A stretch of DNA of 64,000 nt from Parvularculaceae bacterium. GTDB lineage: Bacteria; Pseudomonadota; Alphaproteobacteria; Caulobacterales; Parvularculaceae. A program made the translations under genes and the position numbers. The notes beneath the pieces are model-generated. The model made no database searches. It worked only from the letters and a program-made list of their open reading frames with translations, and was not told the DNA's origin. The stretch is from assembly GCA_020446945.1 (NCBI GenBank), contig JAGRDS010000001.1:58552-122551 (forward strand), written 5' to 3'. Shown piece after piece: positions 16,849 through 26,329 of the stretch. Within the stretch, counting starts at the first letter, position 1. Each line of letters begins with the position of its first letter.

Positions 16849-18237
16849 ATGCATTTCATTTCCGCAATTCAAACCATGTTCGTCGGCGAATGGCGCATGC
16901 GCGAAGCGTTGCGACTCGCCTGGCCCGCTTCTATCGCCGCGTCGATCACGCCGCTTCTCGGATCGGCGGACGTCTGGGCGCTCGGCCGTTCAGAACGCCC
17001 GCTCGATATTGCGGCGGTCGGGCTCGCCGCCGTTATTTTCTCGCTCGTTTACTGGACCTTCGGGTTTATCCGAATGAGCGTCGCCGGATTGACTGCGCAA
17101 GCGGCGGGCGCCGGCGATGAAGAGGAGATGCGCGCAGCGCTGATGCGCGGCGTCGCGATCGCTGCGGCAATCGGCCTGGCGATCGTTCTACTGCAGCGCC
17201 CTGTCGCCGCGCTCTCCTTCCCTCTCTTGCGGCTTGGATCGGAAGCCAGCGATGCGACGATTACTTCGGCGCGGGCTTATTTCGAAATCCGCATCTGGGG
17301 TGCGCCCTTTGCGCTCGCGACTTACGCCGTTCTCGGATGGCTGACAGCGCGCGGACGCACCGATTACCTGATGGCGGCGAGTCTTTTCATCACTGGTCTC
17401 AATATCGCGCTCGATTGGCATTTCGTCCTCAATCTCGGATTCGGCGCGAAAGGGGTCGCATCCGGCACTCTGATCGCGGAAATCGCCGGCTTCGCCGTCG
17501 CCGCAGTATTCGCAGCCCGCATCATGGCCAGGGAGGGCGGATTTTCCCTGCCGGAATGGACGCGCGTGTTCGATCCGGCGCGAATCGGCGCGACGCTCGA
17601 CGTCAATCGCGACATTTTTATCCGCACGCTATTGCTCGCGAGCGCTTACGCCTGGTTCGTCCAGCGTTCAGGCGCGTTCGGCGACGTCACCCTGGCGGCG
17701 AACCAGACCTTGCTCCAGCTTTTTCTGTTCACGGGCCTTGCGCTTGACGGCGCCGCCATCGCCGCCGAAACGCTGGTCGGCCGGGCGGTCGGCGCGCGCA
17801 ATCTCGCCGCCTATGATATCGCATTCAAAACGACGATGGCGATCGCAGTCGCCGGCGCAATATTGTTTACGCTTCTTTATGCAGCGTTCGGAGACGCCGC
17901 CATCGCCCTTTTAACGCCGGAGGGCGCGATACGCACCGACGCGATACGATACCTGCCATGGGTTATAATCAGCCCGCTGATTGTCGCGCTCGGCTTCCAG
18001 CTTGACGGTGTTTTTATCGGCGCAACACGAGCAAGGGAAATGCGAGACGCAATGATCGTCACTGCGCTGGTCTTTTTTCCCGTCACGATCCTTCTTGCGC
18101 GCGCTTTCGACAATCACGGCCTGTGGCTGGCCTTTACGATCTATTTCGTCCTGCGCGGCGCGACGCTCGCGATTTATCTTCCGCGCATTCGGCGCAGCGT
18201 TTCAAACTCCGGACCCGACAGCCTCGGCGAGACTTGA
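16849..18237 (+). CDS. MATE-family efflux transporter
   Basis: A 462-residue multidrug and toxin extrusion transporter with twelve predicted transmembrane helices in two pseudo-symmetric halves, of normal family length. Typical blocks are PLLGSADVWALGRS in helix 1, GFIRMSVAGLTAQAAGAGD, and the loop GAKGVASGTLIAE. It would export cationic compounds or dyes in exchange for Na+ or H+. Start at ATG 16849; MFVGEWRMREAL eight codons later is an alternative. The 3' end overlaps the convergent pyrD gene by 36 bases, so the two transcripts must be antisense at their ends. Confidence 0.9.
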   Translation: MHFISAIQTMFVGEWRMREALRLAWPASIAASITPLLGSADVWALGRSERPLDIAAVGLAAVIFSLVYWTFGFIRMSVAGLTAQAAGAGDEEEMRAALMRGVAIAAAIGLAIVLLQRPVAALSFPLLRLGSEASDATITSARAYFEIRIWGAPFALATYAVLGWLTARGRTDYLMAASLFITGLNIALDWHFVLNLGFGAKGVASGTLIAEIAGFAVAAVFAARIMAREGGFSLPEWTRVFDPARIGATLDVNRDIFIRTLLLASAYAWFVQRSGAFGDVTLAANQTLLQLFLFTGLALDGAAIAAETLVGRAVGARNLAAYDIAFKTTMAIAVAGAILFTLLYAAFGDAAIALLTPEGAIRTDAIRYLPWVIISPLIVALGFQLDGVFIGATRAREMRDAMIVTALVFFPVTILLARAFDNHGLWLAFTIYFVLRGATLAIYLPRIRRSVSNSGPDSLGET

Positions 18238-19257
18238 ATACCCCTCCGCATTCAAGAGCGCCGGCAGCTTCTCGATAATTTTCGGAACGAGCCCCGGACC
18301 CTCATATATGAGCGCCGTATATAGCTGGACGAGGGACGCGCCCGCCCTGATTTTTGCGAAGGCGTCTTCGGCCGAGGCGACGCCGCCGACACCGATCAGC
18401 GGAATAGTTCCCTTAAATTCTGAGTAAAACTCCGCCAGCAATTCGGTCGAGGGCAGGAAAAGCGGCTTGCCCGACAAGCCGCCTTTTTCGCCAGCATGCG
18501 TACTCGTCAACCATTCAGGACGTTCAATTGTCGTATTTGAAACGATAAGCGCGTCAATGTTTTGTTTCGTCGCGATGCTGGCGATATCCGACTTGTCGGC
18601 GTCGGCGAGATCCGGCGCAACTTTCAAAAATACCGGCGCCTTTACAGCGAGCGCGTCACGCGCCTCAAGAACGCGCGACAGGAGGTCGACAAGCGCAGTT
18701 TTGTCCTGGAGCGCGCGGAGACCCGGCGTATTCGGCGATGATATATTCACCGTGTAAAAATCGACGAGCCCCTCAAACCCTTTAACGCCCGCAATGAAGT
18801 CCCCGATTCGATCGGCGCTATCCTTGTTTGCGCCCAGGTTGACCCCGACAACGCCCGCTTTCCGGCGCCGGCGCAACCGTTCGGCGACTATTGCAAGCCC
18901 GCCATTGTTGAACCCGTAGCGGTTGACGACCGCTTCATCTTCGGCGAGTCGAAAAACTCGCGGACGCTCATTTCCTGCTTGCGCGCGCGGCGTAACGGCG
19001 CCGACTTCGACAAAACCGAATCCAAGGCGCAGCATGGCGTTCGGAACTTCGGCGTTCTTGTCAAACCCGGCGGCGAGCCCGATCGGGTTTGAAAAATCGA
19101 CGCCGGCGACGCGCGTCGCCAGCATAGGGTCGACCCTTACATTGAAACGAGGTGCGAACGGCGAAGCCATCATTGCGACTGTCGCACGGTGCGCTAACTC
19201 CGGTTCGAGAAGCCGCACCGCACGTGCGCCGAGATTTGCGATCATGCGCGCCGTCAT
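18202..19257 (-). CDS. pyrD: quinone-dependent dihydroorotate dehydrogenase (class 2)
   Basis: A 351-residue FMN enzyme that oxidises dihydroorotate to orotate in pyrimidine synthesis and passes electrons to quinone. The N-terminal amphipathic extension for membrane attachment is present. The class 2 signatures are GFGFVEVGAVTPRAQAGNERPR, VNRYGFNNGG, and VNISSPNTPGLRALQ with the catalytic Ser; the C-terminal FMN phosphate site is LIGVGGVASAEDAFAKI. It overlaps the end of the DUF952 gene by four bases, so these form an operon. Its 3' end overlaps the MATE gene. Confidence 0.95.
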   Translation of the reverse strand: MTARMIANLGARAVRLLEPELAHRATVAMMASPFAPRFNVRVDPMLATRVAGVDFSNPIGLAAGFDKNAEVPNAMLRLGFGFVEVGAVTPRAQAGNERPRVFRLAEDEAVVNRYGFNNGGLAIVAERLRRRRKAGVVGVNLGANKDSADRIGDFIAGVKGFEGLVDFYTVNISSPNTPGLRALQDKTALVDLLSRVLEARDALAVKAPVFLKVAPDLADADKSDIASIATKQNIDALIVSNTTIERPEWLTSTHAGEKGGLSGKPLFLPSTELLAEFYSEFKGTIPLIGVGGVASAEDAFAKIRAGASLVQLYTALIYEGPGLVPKIIEKLPALLNAEGYSSLAEAVGSGV

Positions 19258-19595
19258 TCGACATCGCCTCCGAATTCGAACCCGCCGTCGGCCGCGACCA
19301 GCCGCCTTGCGAGCGTCGCCTTGTCCGCCCGCAACTCAGCAAACAGATGCGGAAACAGCGCGCCGCCGCGGGAGGCTTCCCATTTCAAATGGTCGCCGAA
19401 ATCTTCCGCGCAAAATTCCGCCGCAACAAGATCCTCGCGGCCGGCGAAATGAAGCCGCGCCGTTTCTAACACCTGATCCTCCGCTGACAGATGAATAAAT
19501 CCGTCGCGCCGGTCTATATCGGCGGGCGGAACAAGACCGGATTCCAGCGCCCCGCGCCAGTCTGCAAGAGAAAGTATCTTATAGATAGCCGTCAT
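19254..19595 (-). CDS. DUF952 protein
   Basis: A 113-residue DUF952 family protein. The family core is visible: IYKILSLADWRGALESG, then DGFIHLSAEDQV, and near the end the HLFAELRADKATLARRL stretch. In alphaproteobacteria this gene is regularly found just upstream of pyrD, as here with a four-base overlap. The function is unknown. It is cytosolic, with one cysteine and no metal-like cluster. Confidence 0.85.
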   Translation of the reverse strand: MTAIYKILSLADWRGALESGLVPPADIDRRDGFIHLSAEDQVLETARLHFAGREDLVAAEFCAEDFGDHLKWEASRGGALFPHLFAELRADKATLARRLVAADGGFEFGGDVE

Positions 19596-19755
19596 GGCGT
19601 CGGACTATAGCCAAGCGAAGCGGGCCGCAAGAAGGCGTCAAGGATGCGTTTCAACGGTGGAGATCTATGCGGCTCGGCCGCAAATTTGGTCCGGTGCGAC
19701 GCTGGGCGGATGCAAATCTGGACAGGCGGGGACAATCGCCTATTAATCCGCCGCC

Positions 19756-21123
19756 ATGAGATGGGCGCGGATCACAGGCGGCGTTCTTTTCGCCGCCGCC
19801 TGCGGCGGAATTGCGGCGCATGCCGGATTTTCCGGGCAAATCGTATCGACGATCGCTATAACCGCGCTCACGGCCGCGTTCTGGATGACGGAAGCGATCC
19901 CGATTCCGGCCGCCTCCCTAATCCCCTTTGTCGCCTTTCCGCTCGCCGGGGTTCTTGATGAGAAACAGGCGGCGGCGGCGCTCGGCTCCTTCGTCATCAT
20001 CCTCTTGATGGGATCGTTCATGCTTTCAAAAAGTCTTGAACGATCCGGCGCGCATGAACGCCTTGCTCTCTACATGATCCGGATCGTCGGGACTTCGGGA
20101 CGGAGCCTGATATTCGGCTTCATGCTCGCATCAGCGACGCTTTCCATGTGGATATCGAATTCCGCGACAGCGCTGATGCTTTCGACGATGGCGCTTGCGA
20201 TCCTCTCTCGCGACGGCGGCGACAAGCGTCTTGCCGCGCCGCTGCTTCTGGGAATCGCCTACGCATCATCGCTCGGCGGCGCGGGCACGTTGATCGGCAC
20301 GCCGCCCAATCTCATCTTCGCCGACGCTTTTGAAAAAGCGACGGGCGAGGAATACTCCTTCGCGCGCTGGATGCGGACGGGTGTTCCGATTGTCATTGTC
20401 GGCGTGCCTTTGATGGGGCTGTGGCTCACACGCAACATGAAGCGCGTTCGCGCGCCCGAACTTCCCGAAACAGGTCCATGGCGAAAGGATGAGGCGCGCA
20501 CGATGATGGTGTTCGCCGGCGCGATGTTTTTGTGGATCACGCGCACCGAGCCTTTCGGCGGGTGGAGCGAATTATTCAACGTTCCGGGCGCGGGCGACGC
20601 CAGCGTCGCCATTCTCGCCGTCATCGCCATGTTTCTCGTCCCAAACGGCAAGGGGGGCGCGCTGCTCGACTGGAAATCGGCTGGCGATATACCGTGGGGC
20701 ATGCTGCTCTTGTTCGCCGGCGGCATCTGCATTGCGAGCGCCTTTCGCGCCAGCGGGCTTGACGCGCTCATCGGCGAAGGGCTTTCCGGCGTCGCGAACT
20801 TTCCTGTTTTCTGGATGATGCTCGGGATCTGCCTTGCAGTGACGTTCCTGACCGAGATCACATCGAATACGGCGACAGCGAATCTTCTTATGCCCGTACT
20901 CGCCGCCGTCGCCGTCGGCGCAGGGCTCGCGCCCGAACTGTTGATGATACCGGCCGTCGTTTCGTGTTCGTGCGCCTTCATGCTTCCGGTCGCGACAGCG
21001 CCGAATGCGATCATCTATGCAACTGACCGCGTAACCATCGCCCAGATGGCGCGAGAAGGCTTCATTCTAAATCTGATCGTCGCGGTCGTAGTTGCCAGCG
21101 TCAGTTACCTTGTAATCGGCTAG
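19756..21123 (+). CDS. SLC13/DASS-family sodium-coupled anion transporter
   Basis: A 455-residue permease with about eleven transmembrane segments. The two hairpin motifs that bind sodium and the carboxylate or sulfate substrate are both present: SNSATALML at about residues 134-142 and TSNTATANLLMP at about 375-386. GTLIGTPPNLIF is also typical of the family. Substrates in the family include sulfate, succinate and other dicarboxylates; sequence alone does not decide. A sulfate role would fit the cys operon in this window, but the gene is 12 kb away from it. The 3' end overlaps the convergent TerB-like gene by four bases. Confidence 0.88.
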   Translation: MRWARITGGVLFAAACGGIAAHAGFSGQIVSTIAITALTAAFWMTEAIPIPAASLIPFVAFPLAGVLDEKQAAAALGSFVIILLMGSFMLSKSLERSGAHERLALYMIRIVGTSGRSLIFGFMLASATLSMWISNSATALMLSTMALAILSRDGGDKRLAAPLLLGIAYASSLGGAGTLIGTPPNLIFADAFEKATGEEYSFARWMRTGVPIVIVGVPLMGLWLTRNMKRVRAPELPETGPWRKDEARTMMVFAGAMFLWITRTEPFGGWSELFNVPGAGDASVAILAVIAMFLVPNGKGGALLDWKSAGDIPWGMLLLFAGGICIASAFRASGLDALIGEGLSGVANFPVFWMMLGICLAVTFLTEITSNTATANLLMPVLAAVAVGAGLAPELLMIPAVVSCSCAFMLPVATAPNAIIYATDRVTIAQMAREGFILNLIVAVVVASVSYLVIG

Positions 21124-21551
21124 ACATTGTCGATCGTCATATGGCGAGCGCGCGCGGCCCGTTCGATTGCGGCCGCGCCTTCATCGCCGACATTCAGCGC
21201 CGTGCGGATAAGTTCGAGAACCCTGATCTCCGTCATCTCGAGATTTTCATCCGCAGTGATCACATCGACGACCGCCGCATAGGCCGTCTCGCCAAGATGG
21301 TCGGGAAGCGCCGCCGCCGCCGCAGTGAGCACCTTGTGCAGGCCGCCCTCGGACGACATCAAAGCGCCGCAGGCTTCAGAGAATTCCACAAGCCCGGCCT
21401 CGTCTTCAGCCGAAAATAGCGGGAACGAGCGCACGACCCGGCCGATAGAGCGCAATTCGCGCTCGGACATCCGCCCGTCCGACGCTGACGCCATCACCAT
21501 CAGATAGATGACCGCTTCCTGGGGCGTCAGTATTGGGGCGGCGTCGGCCAT
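21120..21551 (-). CDS. TerB-like tellurite-resistance-family protein
   Basis: A 143-residue all-helical protein resembling the TerB domain family. Two acidic loops, DGRMSERELRSI at about 25-36 and ADENLEMTEIRVLELI near 100-115, match the paired metal-binding loops of TerB. There are no other ter genes nearby, so a role in tellurite resistance is unlikely; many stand-alone members occur in alphaproteobacteria and their function is unknown. Confidence 0.8.
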   Translation of the reverse strand: MADAAPILTPQEAVIYLMVMASASDGRMSERELRSIGRVVRSFPLFSAEDEAGLVEFSEACGALMSSEGGLHKVLTAAAAALPDHLGETAYAAVVDVITADENLEMTEIRVLELIRTALNVGDEGAAAIERAARARHMTIDNV

Positions 21552-21694
21552 AAATGAAATCCTTCTTTTGGCGGGCGGAGCGCGCGCAACCTAGCCGCCG
21601 CCAAACGGCCCGGCAACCGCGGCGGAGCGCAGTTTTCGAGGGCGCGCCGGTTCCTTTCCCCGAAAAAAGCATTAGAGGGTTCTTTCCGTTCAAA

Positions 21695-23287
21695 ATGAAG
21701 CGCAATGAAATGGCCGCCCGCACTTACAGCCCTGACGAAATCGCCGCCGCAAAATCCTGGCCCTTTGAGGAAGCCAGAAAGCTCGACGCGCGGCTGAAAC
21801 GGATCGGCCATGAGGGCGTCGTCGTTTTTGAAACGGGATACGGCCCTTCAGGCCCGCCCCATATCGGCACGTTCGGCGAGGTTGCGCGCACAACCATGGT
21901 CCGACGCGCATTCGAATTAACAACAGGGCGAACGACGCGGCTTATTTCATTTTCCGACGATCTTGACGGCATGAGAAAAGTGCCGCCGCATCTGCCCAAC
22001 CAGGAAATGCTGGCGCAATACCTCCAAAAGCCGCTGACGAGCGTTCCCGACCCCTGGGGCGGCTATGAGAGCTTCGCCCACCACAACAACGCCAAACTGC
22101 GCGCTTTCCTCGACCAGTTCGGCTTCGAATATGAATTCCTTTCAGCAAGCGAGTGTTACAAATCCGGCAAATTCGACGCGACGCTGATCCGCGTACTTGA
22201 GCGATATGATGCGCTGATGGAGATCATGCTTCCGTCGCTGGGCGAAGAGCGGCGCGAGACATATTCCCCGATCCTGCCGATTTCGCCGAAATCTGGCCGC
22301 GTTCTTTACGTTCCGCTGCTCGAACGCGACGCGGGCAAGGGCGAGATCGTTTTCGAGGATGAAGACGGCGAAAAAATCAGAATGCCGGTCGGCGGCGGCA
22401 ATACTAAATTGCAGTGGAAAGCCGATTGGGCGGGACGCTGGTTTGCGCTCGGCGTCGACTATGAAATGGCGGGCGAGGATCTGACCGAATCGGTCCGCCT
22501 TTCGAACCGCATCGTGAAGATATTGGGCGGCGAACCGCCGGCCGGCTTCAATTTCCAGCTTTTCGTCGATGAGGAAGGAAAGAAGATCTCGAAAACGAAA
22601 GGCAACGGCATTTCAATTGAGGAATGGCTGAACTACGCCAGCCCGGAAAGCCTTTCGCTTTTCATGTTCCAGAATCCGAAATCGGCGCGGAAACTTTATT
22701 TCGACGTCATTCCCAAGACGCTAGACGAATACTGGGCGCATCTTGAAAAATATTCCGGGCACCAAGGCGCCAAAGCGCTCGACAACCCGGTTTGGCATAT
22801 TCACGGCGGCGAACCGCCGAACTCCGCAACGCCGGTTTCTTTCGCCATGCTGCTTACGCTCGTCAACGCCGTCGGCGGCGATCCTGAAGTGCTAAAGGGT
22901 TTTATTCGCAAATATCGTCCGAACGCCGACGCCGACGCGCTTGCCGCAGCCGACGCGCTGACCGAATACGCCGCGCGTTACTACAAGGATTTCGTCGAGC
23001 CGAAAAAACGCTATCGCGCGCCGACCGCCGAAGAGCGCGCGGCGCTGGAAATGCTCGCCCGAAAGCTGAAAGAAATCGGCGACGGCGCGGACGAGGACGC
23101 CTATCAGACGGCGACATTCGACGCTGGCAAGGCCAACGGCTATGAGAAAAACCTGCGCGATTGGTTCAAGGCGATTTATGAAGTCGTTTTTGGTCAATCC
23201 GAGGGCCCGCGCATGGGGCCTTTCGCCAAAATTTACGGCGCCGAAGCGACAGCCGAATTGATCGAAGGCGCTCTTTCCAGAACCTGA
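21695..23287 (+). CDS. lysK: lysine--tRNA ligase, class I
   Basis: A 530-residue class I lysyl-tRNA synthetase, the archaeal-type enzyme used by many alphaproteobacteria in place of class II LysRS. The HIGH-type motif is PPHIGTFG at about residue 53, and the KMSKS-type motif is KISKTKGNG at about 297. The C-terminal helical region fits the anticodon-binding cage. Start at ATG 21695 (MKRNEMAARTYSP), with ATG 21710 possible. The open frame to 21554 is not supported by family alignment. It is transcribed alone, divergent from the TerB-like gene. Confidence 0.94.
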   Translation: MKRNEMAARTYSPDEIAAAKSWPFEEARKLDARLKRIGHEGVVVFETGYGPSGPPHIGTFGEVARTTMVRRAFELTTGRTTRLISFSDDLDGMRKVPPHLPNQEMLAQYLQKPLTSVPDPWGGYESFAHHNNAKLRAFLDQFGFEYEFLSASECYKSGKFDATLIRVLERYDALMEIMLPSLGEERRETYSPILPISPKSGRVLYVPLLERDAGKGEIVFEDEDGEKIRMPVGGGNTKLQWKADWAGRWFALGVDYEMAGEDLTESVRLSNRIVKILGGEPPAGFNFQLFVDEEGKKISKTKGNGISIEEWLNYASPESLSLFMFQNPKSARKLYFDVIPKTLDEYWAHLEKYSGHQGAKALDNPVWHIHGGEPPNSATPVSFAMLLTLVNAVGGDPEVLKGFIRKYRPNADADALAAADALTEYAARYYKDFVEPKKRYRAPTAEERAALEMLARKLKEIGDGADEDAYQTATFDAGKANGYEKNLRDWFKAIYEVVFGQSEGPRMGPFAKIYGAEATAELIEGALSRT

Positions 23288-23330
23288 ATGCGCGCGCTTG
23301 CCCGACCGGCGGACATCGCAGCGCGTTAAG

Positions 23331-23450
23331 CTAGCCCTCCTCAATCCGCGGCTTCACCGCGCAGCGATTGGACCCGCGGCCGAAGGCGATTGACGCACCG
23401 ATGAGAAGCGCAATGACCACGAAAACGGTAATGGCGATGATATCGGACAT
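23331..23450 (-). CDS. 39-residue single-pass membrane protein, candidate
   Basis: A short frame read by hand: MSDIIAITVFVVIALLIGAS followed by IAFGRGSNRCAVKPRIEEG and a TAG stop. Residues 4-23 form one good transmembrane helix, and the tail is basic then acidic. The gene occupies most of the 220-base gap between lysK and the cytochrome b561 gene, on the same strand as the cytochrome. The ribosome binding site is weak. Small membrane proteins of this kind can assist respiratory enzymes, but there is no direct sign of that here. Confidence 0.45.
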   Translation of the reverse strand: MSDIIAITVFVVIALLIGASIAFGRGSNRCAVKPRIEEG

Positions 23451-23507
23451 GCCTGCCAGTTTCTCGCTGATCGCGCCCGATATCAACACCGCCGTTTTAT
23501 CTGGCGT

Positions 23508-24068
23508 CTAACGCTTCATCCCGATCATGCGCAGGGAAGTGCGTTTTTTGTCGAGAACGAGATGCTTCAGCGCGCCCGCGACATGAAGCGCGATCAGCGG
23601 CCAGAACAGATTCGGCGCGAAAGCGTGTATTTCCTCCGCCAGCTCATGCAGATCGCCATTTCGGGCGGCGAACGGCGACGGGATGGAGGCCATGCCGAAC
23701 ACGTCGATAGCCGCGGGCCGGGTCCAGATGACGACGGGGCCGGTGATGATCTGTATCGCAATCATCAGCAAGAACAGATGCGCTACAGCCGACGCCAGCA
23801 TGTTGACGTATTTATTCTGGTCCGGTTTCGCCGGCTGGCGTTGCGCGTAATGGAGAACTATGCGCGCCAGCAGAAAGGTAAAAAACACCGCGCCGATCGC
23901 CGCATGAAACTCGACCATCTCGGAAATCGCCTCGCGCGGGGCTTTCGCCTCTTTGGCGTGCTCGATGTCCTCACCGAGGAAATATAGCCAGATGACGCCG
24001 ACCGCCGAAATCCAGTGCAACAAGATCGCCGCCCAACCATAGCTCGTCGCCGTATTTTTCCAGCTCAT
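23508..24068 (-). CDS. cytochrome b561-family membrane protein
   Basis: A 186-residue diheme cytochrome b561 type protein with four transmembrane helices. The start is ATG 24068 (MSWKNTATSYGW), where family members begin. Probable heme ligand histidines are in LLHWISAVGVIW at about residue 18, EFHAAIGAVFFT at about 53, the third helix region AVAHLFLLMIAIQIITGPV, and LIALHVAGALKHL near 160-170. It would carry electrons from quinol in the inner membrane. The electron acceptor is unknown. Confidence 0.88.
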   Translation of the reverse strand: MSWKNTATSYGWAAILLHWISAVGVIWLYFLGEDIEHAKEAKAPREAISEMVEFHAAIGAVFFTFLLARIVLHYAQRQPAKPDQNKYVNMLASAVAHLFLLMIAIQIITGPVVIWTRPAAIDVFGMASIPSPFAARNGDLHELAEEIHAFAPNLFWPLIALHVAGALKHLVLDKKRTSLRMIGMKR

Positions 24069-24201
24069 GCCTTGCGCCGCCTCCGAAATTCCCGCCGCTC
24101 TCACCGGCGAAACTTTTAATACTTCCTGTCGGCGCCGGAAAGGTAATCCTGCACAATTGTATGAAAGGCCTGGTTGACCGGCGCCTTAGGCCGGCGAGCG
24201 G

Positions 24202-24717
24202 CTAATCCATCACGCCGATAAAGGGCAAGCCGCGCGCGCGACCGTTATCGTCCATGCCGTAACCGACGATAAAATCTTCCGCCGCAGTTTCAAAACCAAC
24301 GAAATCGGCATCGATATCGGCGCTTCTTCCTGTCGCCTTGCGAACGAGAACGGCGATATTCGCGTCTTTTGCTCCTCGGTCGAGAACCATGTTCTTTGCA
24401 AAATGGAGGCTTCGCCCGCTATCAAGAACATCGTCGATCAAGAGGACGGAGCGTCCATCAAGCGGAACCGAAAAATCCTTCAACAGCGTGACGACGCCTG
24501 ACGAGGCGCGCGCGCCGCCATAACTCGACAATTGAACGAAATCGACATTCGGATCGCACCCTATTCGATTGAGCGCACGCAAAAGGTCCGCAGCGAAGAC
24601 GAAAGCGCCGGTCAAAACCGGCGCCATCAGAAAGTCGCGCGGCATCGATCTGGCGATATCGCGCGCCAGGGCGTCAATTCTTCGGCGAACGTCCTCTTCC
24701 GAATAAAGCGTACGCAT
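24202..24717 (-). CDS. hpt: hypoxanthine phosphoribosyltransferase
   Basis: A 171-residue purine salvage enzyme that converts hypoxanthine or guanine with PRPP to IMP or GMP. The PRPP-binding motif VLLIDDVLDSGRSL is at about residues 92-105, and the flexible-loop LSSYGGARASSG precedes it. The start is ATG 24717 (MRTLYSEEDV), matching family N-termini; the open frame to 24777 is a likely artefact. The C-terminal DFIVGYGMDDNGRARGLPFIG is the typical base-binding end. It lies immediately downstream of the zinc-ribbon gene, which ends at 24780, and is on the same strand. Confidence 0.92.
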   Translation of the reverse strand: MRTLYSEEDVRRRIDALARDIARSMPRDFLMAPVLTGAFVFAADLLRALNRIGCDPNVDFVQLSSYGGARASSGVVTLLKDFSVPLDGRSVLLIDDVLDSGRSLHFAKNMVLDRGAKDANIAVLVRKATGRSADIDADFVGFETAAEDFIVGYGMDDNGRARGLPFIGVMD

Positions 24718-24779
24718 CTGACGCTCTTTAACCGCAGGACCGCGAAATGCAACGAACCGGCCCGGATAGCGGGCCAAAT

Positions 24780-26258
24780 TCAGTTTTGAGGCGTCTTAAG
24801 CAGCTGGTCGACGGAAAGCTTGACGCCTTCGGCGGGCGCAAATGAAAGCAACACTTCCGCAACGCCGTCCGGCGCCGGGGCGCGAGTCGAGAAATCAGCG
24901 AAAGCGCCGGCGCGGATTTTTTCGGCCCGCGCCGAAAACGTCCAGCGCGACAAAAGCTCGCCATCTTCGCTCAACGCCTCGGCCTGGAGCATCGGCGGCG
25001 CGACGTCGCCCTTTTCCTCGTTACGCAGGCGGCCGAGAATTTCGATCACCGGTCCCTGGGGCGACATTGCGACGCGATGCGTAACGCCCTCGATCTTCAG
25101 CCCGTATGGATTGGCCTCTATACCGACGGCTTCATAGGCGGTTTTCGCATTCGGGAACATTGCGACAATATTATTGCGATAGGAATAGGCGACGAAAGCA
25201 AAGGCGGCGATCGCGCCGATCCAGGCGGACCATCCGATGGCGCGCATCGGCGTCATGCGGTTCTTCTCGCGCGCCTCGGCGCGCCGGCGCGCCTTGCGGA
25301 TGGCGCGTTCAAGTTCTTTGGGTTGCACGCGAAGCGCTGTGAAGAATTCCTCGTTGAAGATGCGTTCGGCGACGGGCTCGAGATCTTCCATCCGCGCAAG
25401 CGCGGTTGCGCGTCGGCGCTCTTCGCGCGCCTTGCGTCCGAAACCTTTTGAGACCGGGTCGTCATAATATTCGGCGCGGGAATCAGCGCGCGGCGCGGCG
25501 TCAATGTCTTCAAAATCAGCATCGACGATAGAAGGGTCTTTCGATCCGCCGCGCATTTCGCGCGCGGCGGCGATGTCATCGCGCCCATAGCGACCGCGCT
25601 CCATGCGCGCATTGCGGTCCGCTCGCGCGTCGCGCTCGAATTCATTGCTCCAGCGTGTACGCGGCGTTTCGTCCCGCTCGTCTTCGGGCCGATCTTCGCG
25701 CGCATGTCGAGCGCGATGGCGGGCGCGGCCGAAGCTGCGTTCCTCCTTCGCAGAAATTCGATCCGCTTTTTCGTCGTTCGCGGTTTCGGGAATGGGGTCG
25801 GACTTTTTCGCCTTAATGAAGCGGCCTTTTTTGTCACGCTGAAGCGGCGGCGGCTCGATCTTGCTTCCGGCGTTGTTTTCGGCGCTCGGCTCGTCGCGAT
25901 CGCGCGCAAAATCTCCCGCCGCGTCATCCTCGTCGGCATATCTCCCGCTTCTTGCGGATGCCTCGCGCGTAGGCGCCGGGTCGAACAGCGGTTCCTCGAC
26001 ATCTTCTTCGAAGGCGTCGTCTCGCGCATCGACTCGCCAGCGAACGGGCGCGCGTTCCGTCTCACGCTCGCGGCGCGGCGCCTCATCCTCGCGAACGCGA
26101 TGTTGCTTTTTCAAAGGAACGAGGTCTTCAATCGGCTGCGGCGCCGGTACGAACCAGCTTTCCTCGCATTCCGCGCAGCGCACGGAACGCCCGTCCGGCG
26201 AAAAACGCCGATCCTCGACATCATAGCGCGTAGCGCAATTCGGACATGTAATTATCAT
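24780..26258 (-). CDS. MJ0042-type zinc-ribbon membrane protein with DUF3426-like C-terminus
   Basis: A 492-residue protein. A zinc ribbon of C-x2-C/C-x2-C form (Cys5, Cys8, Cys28, Cys31) opens the chain. A long low-complexity region follows to about residue 340, rich in Arg, Asp and Glu and probably disordered. There is then one transmembrane helix (MRAIGWSAWIGAIAAFAFVAYS) and a C-terminal beta domain of DUF3426 type. Such proteins are common in proteobacteria and lie next to ftsE in alphaproteobacteria; their role is unknown. It is divergent from ftsE, with only 71 bases for both promoters. Confidence 0.85.
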   Translation of the reverse strand: MIITCPNCATRYDVEDRRFSPDGRSVRCAECEESWFVPAPQPIEDLVPLKKQHRVREDEAPRRERETERAPVRWRVDARDDAFEEDVEEPLFDPAPTREASARSGRYADEDDAAGDFARDRDEPSAENNAGSKIEPPPLQRDKKGRFIKAKKSDPIPETANDEKADRISAKEERSFGRARHRARHAREDRPEDERDETPRTRWSNEFERDARADRNARMERGRYGRDDIAAAREMRGGSKDPSIVDADFEDIDAAPRADSRAEYYDDPVSKGFGRKAREERRRATALARMEDLEPVAERIFNEEFFTALRVQPKELERAIRKARRRAEAREKNRMTPMRAIGWSAWIGAIAAFAFVAYSYRNNIVAMFPNAKTAYEAVGIEANPYGLKIEGVTHRVAMSPQGPVIEILGRLRNEEKGDVAPPMLQAEALSEDGELLSRWTFSARAEKIRAGAFADFSTRAPAPDGVAEVLLSFAPAEGVKLSVDQLLKTPQN

Positions 26259-26329
26259 GGGCGACCAGAATCATGCCTTGACTTGCCGTCCGCTGCGGCG
26301 CGGATAGGAGAAAACACGGAAAGTTCGTC

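Noticed and set aside
21120..21551. Tellurite-resistance operon
   Set aside because: Only a TerB-like protein is present; no terA, terC, terD or terE gene is nearby.
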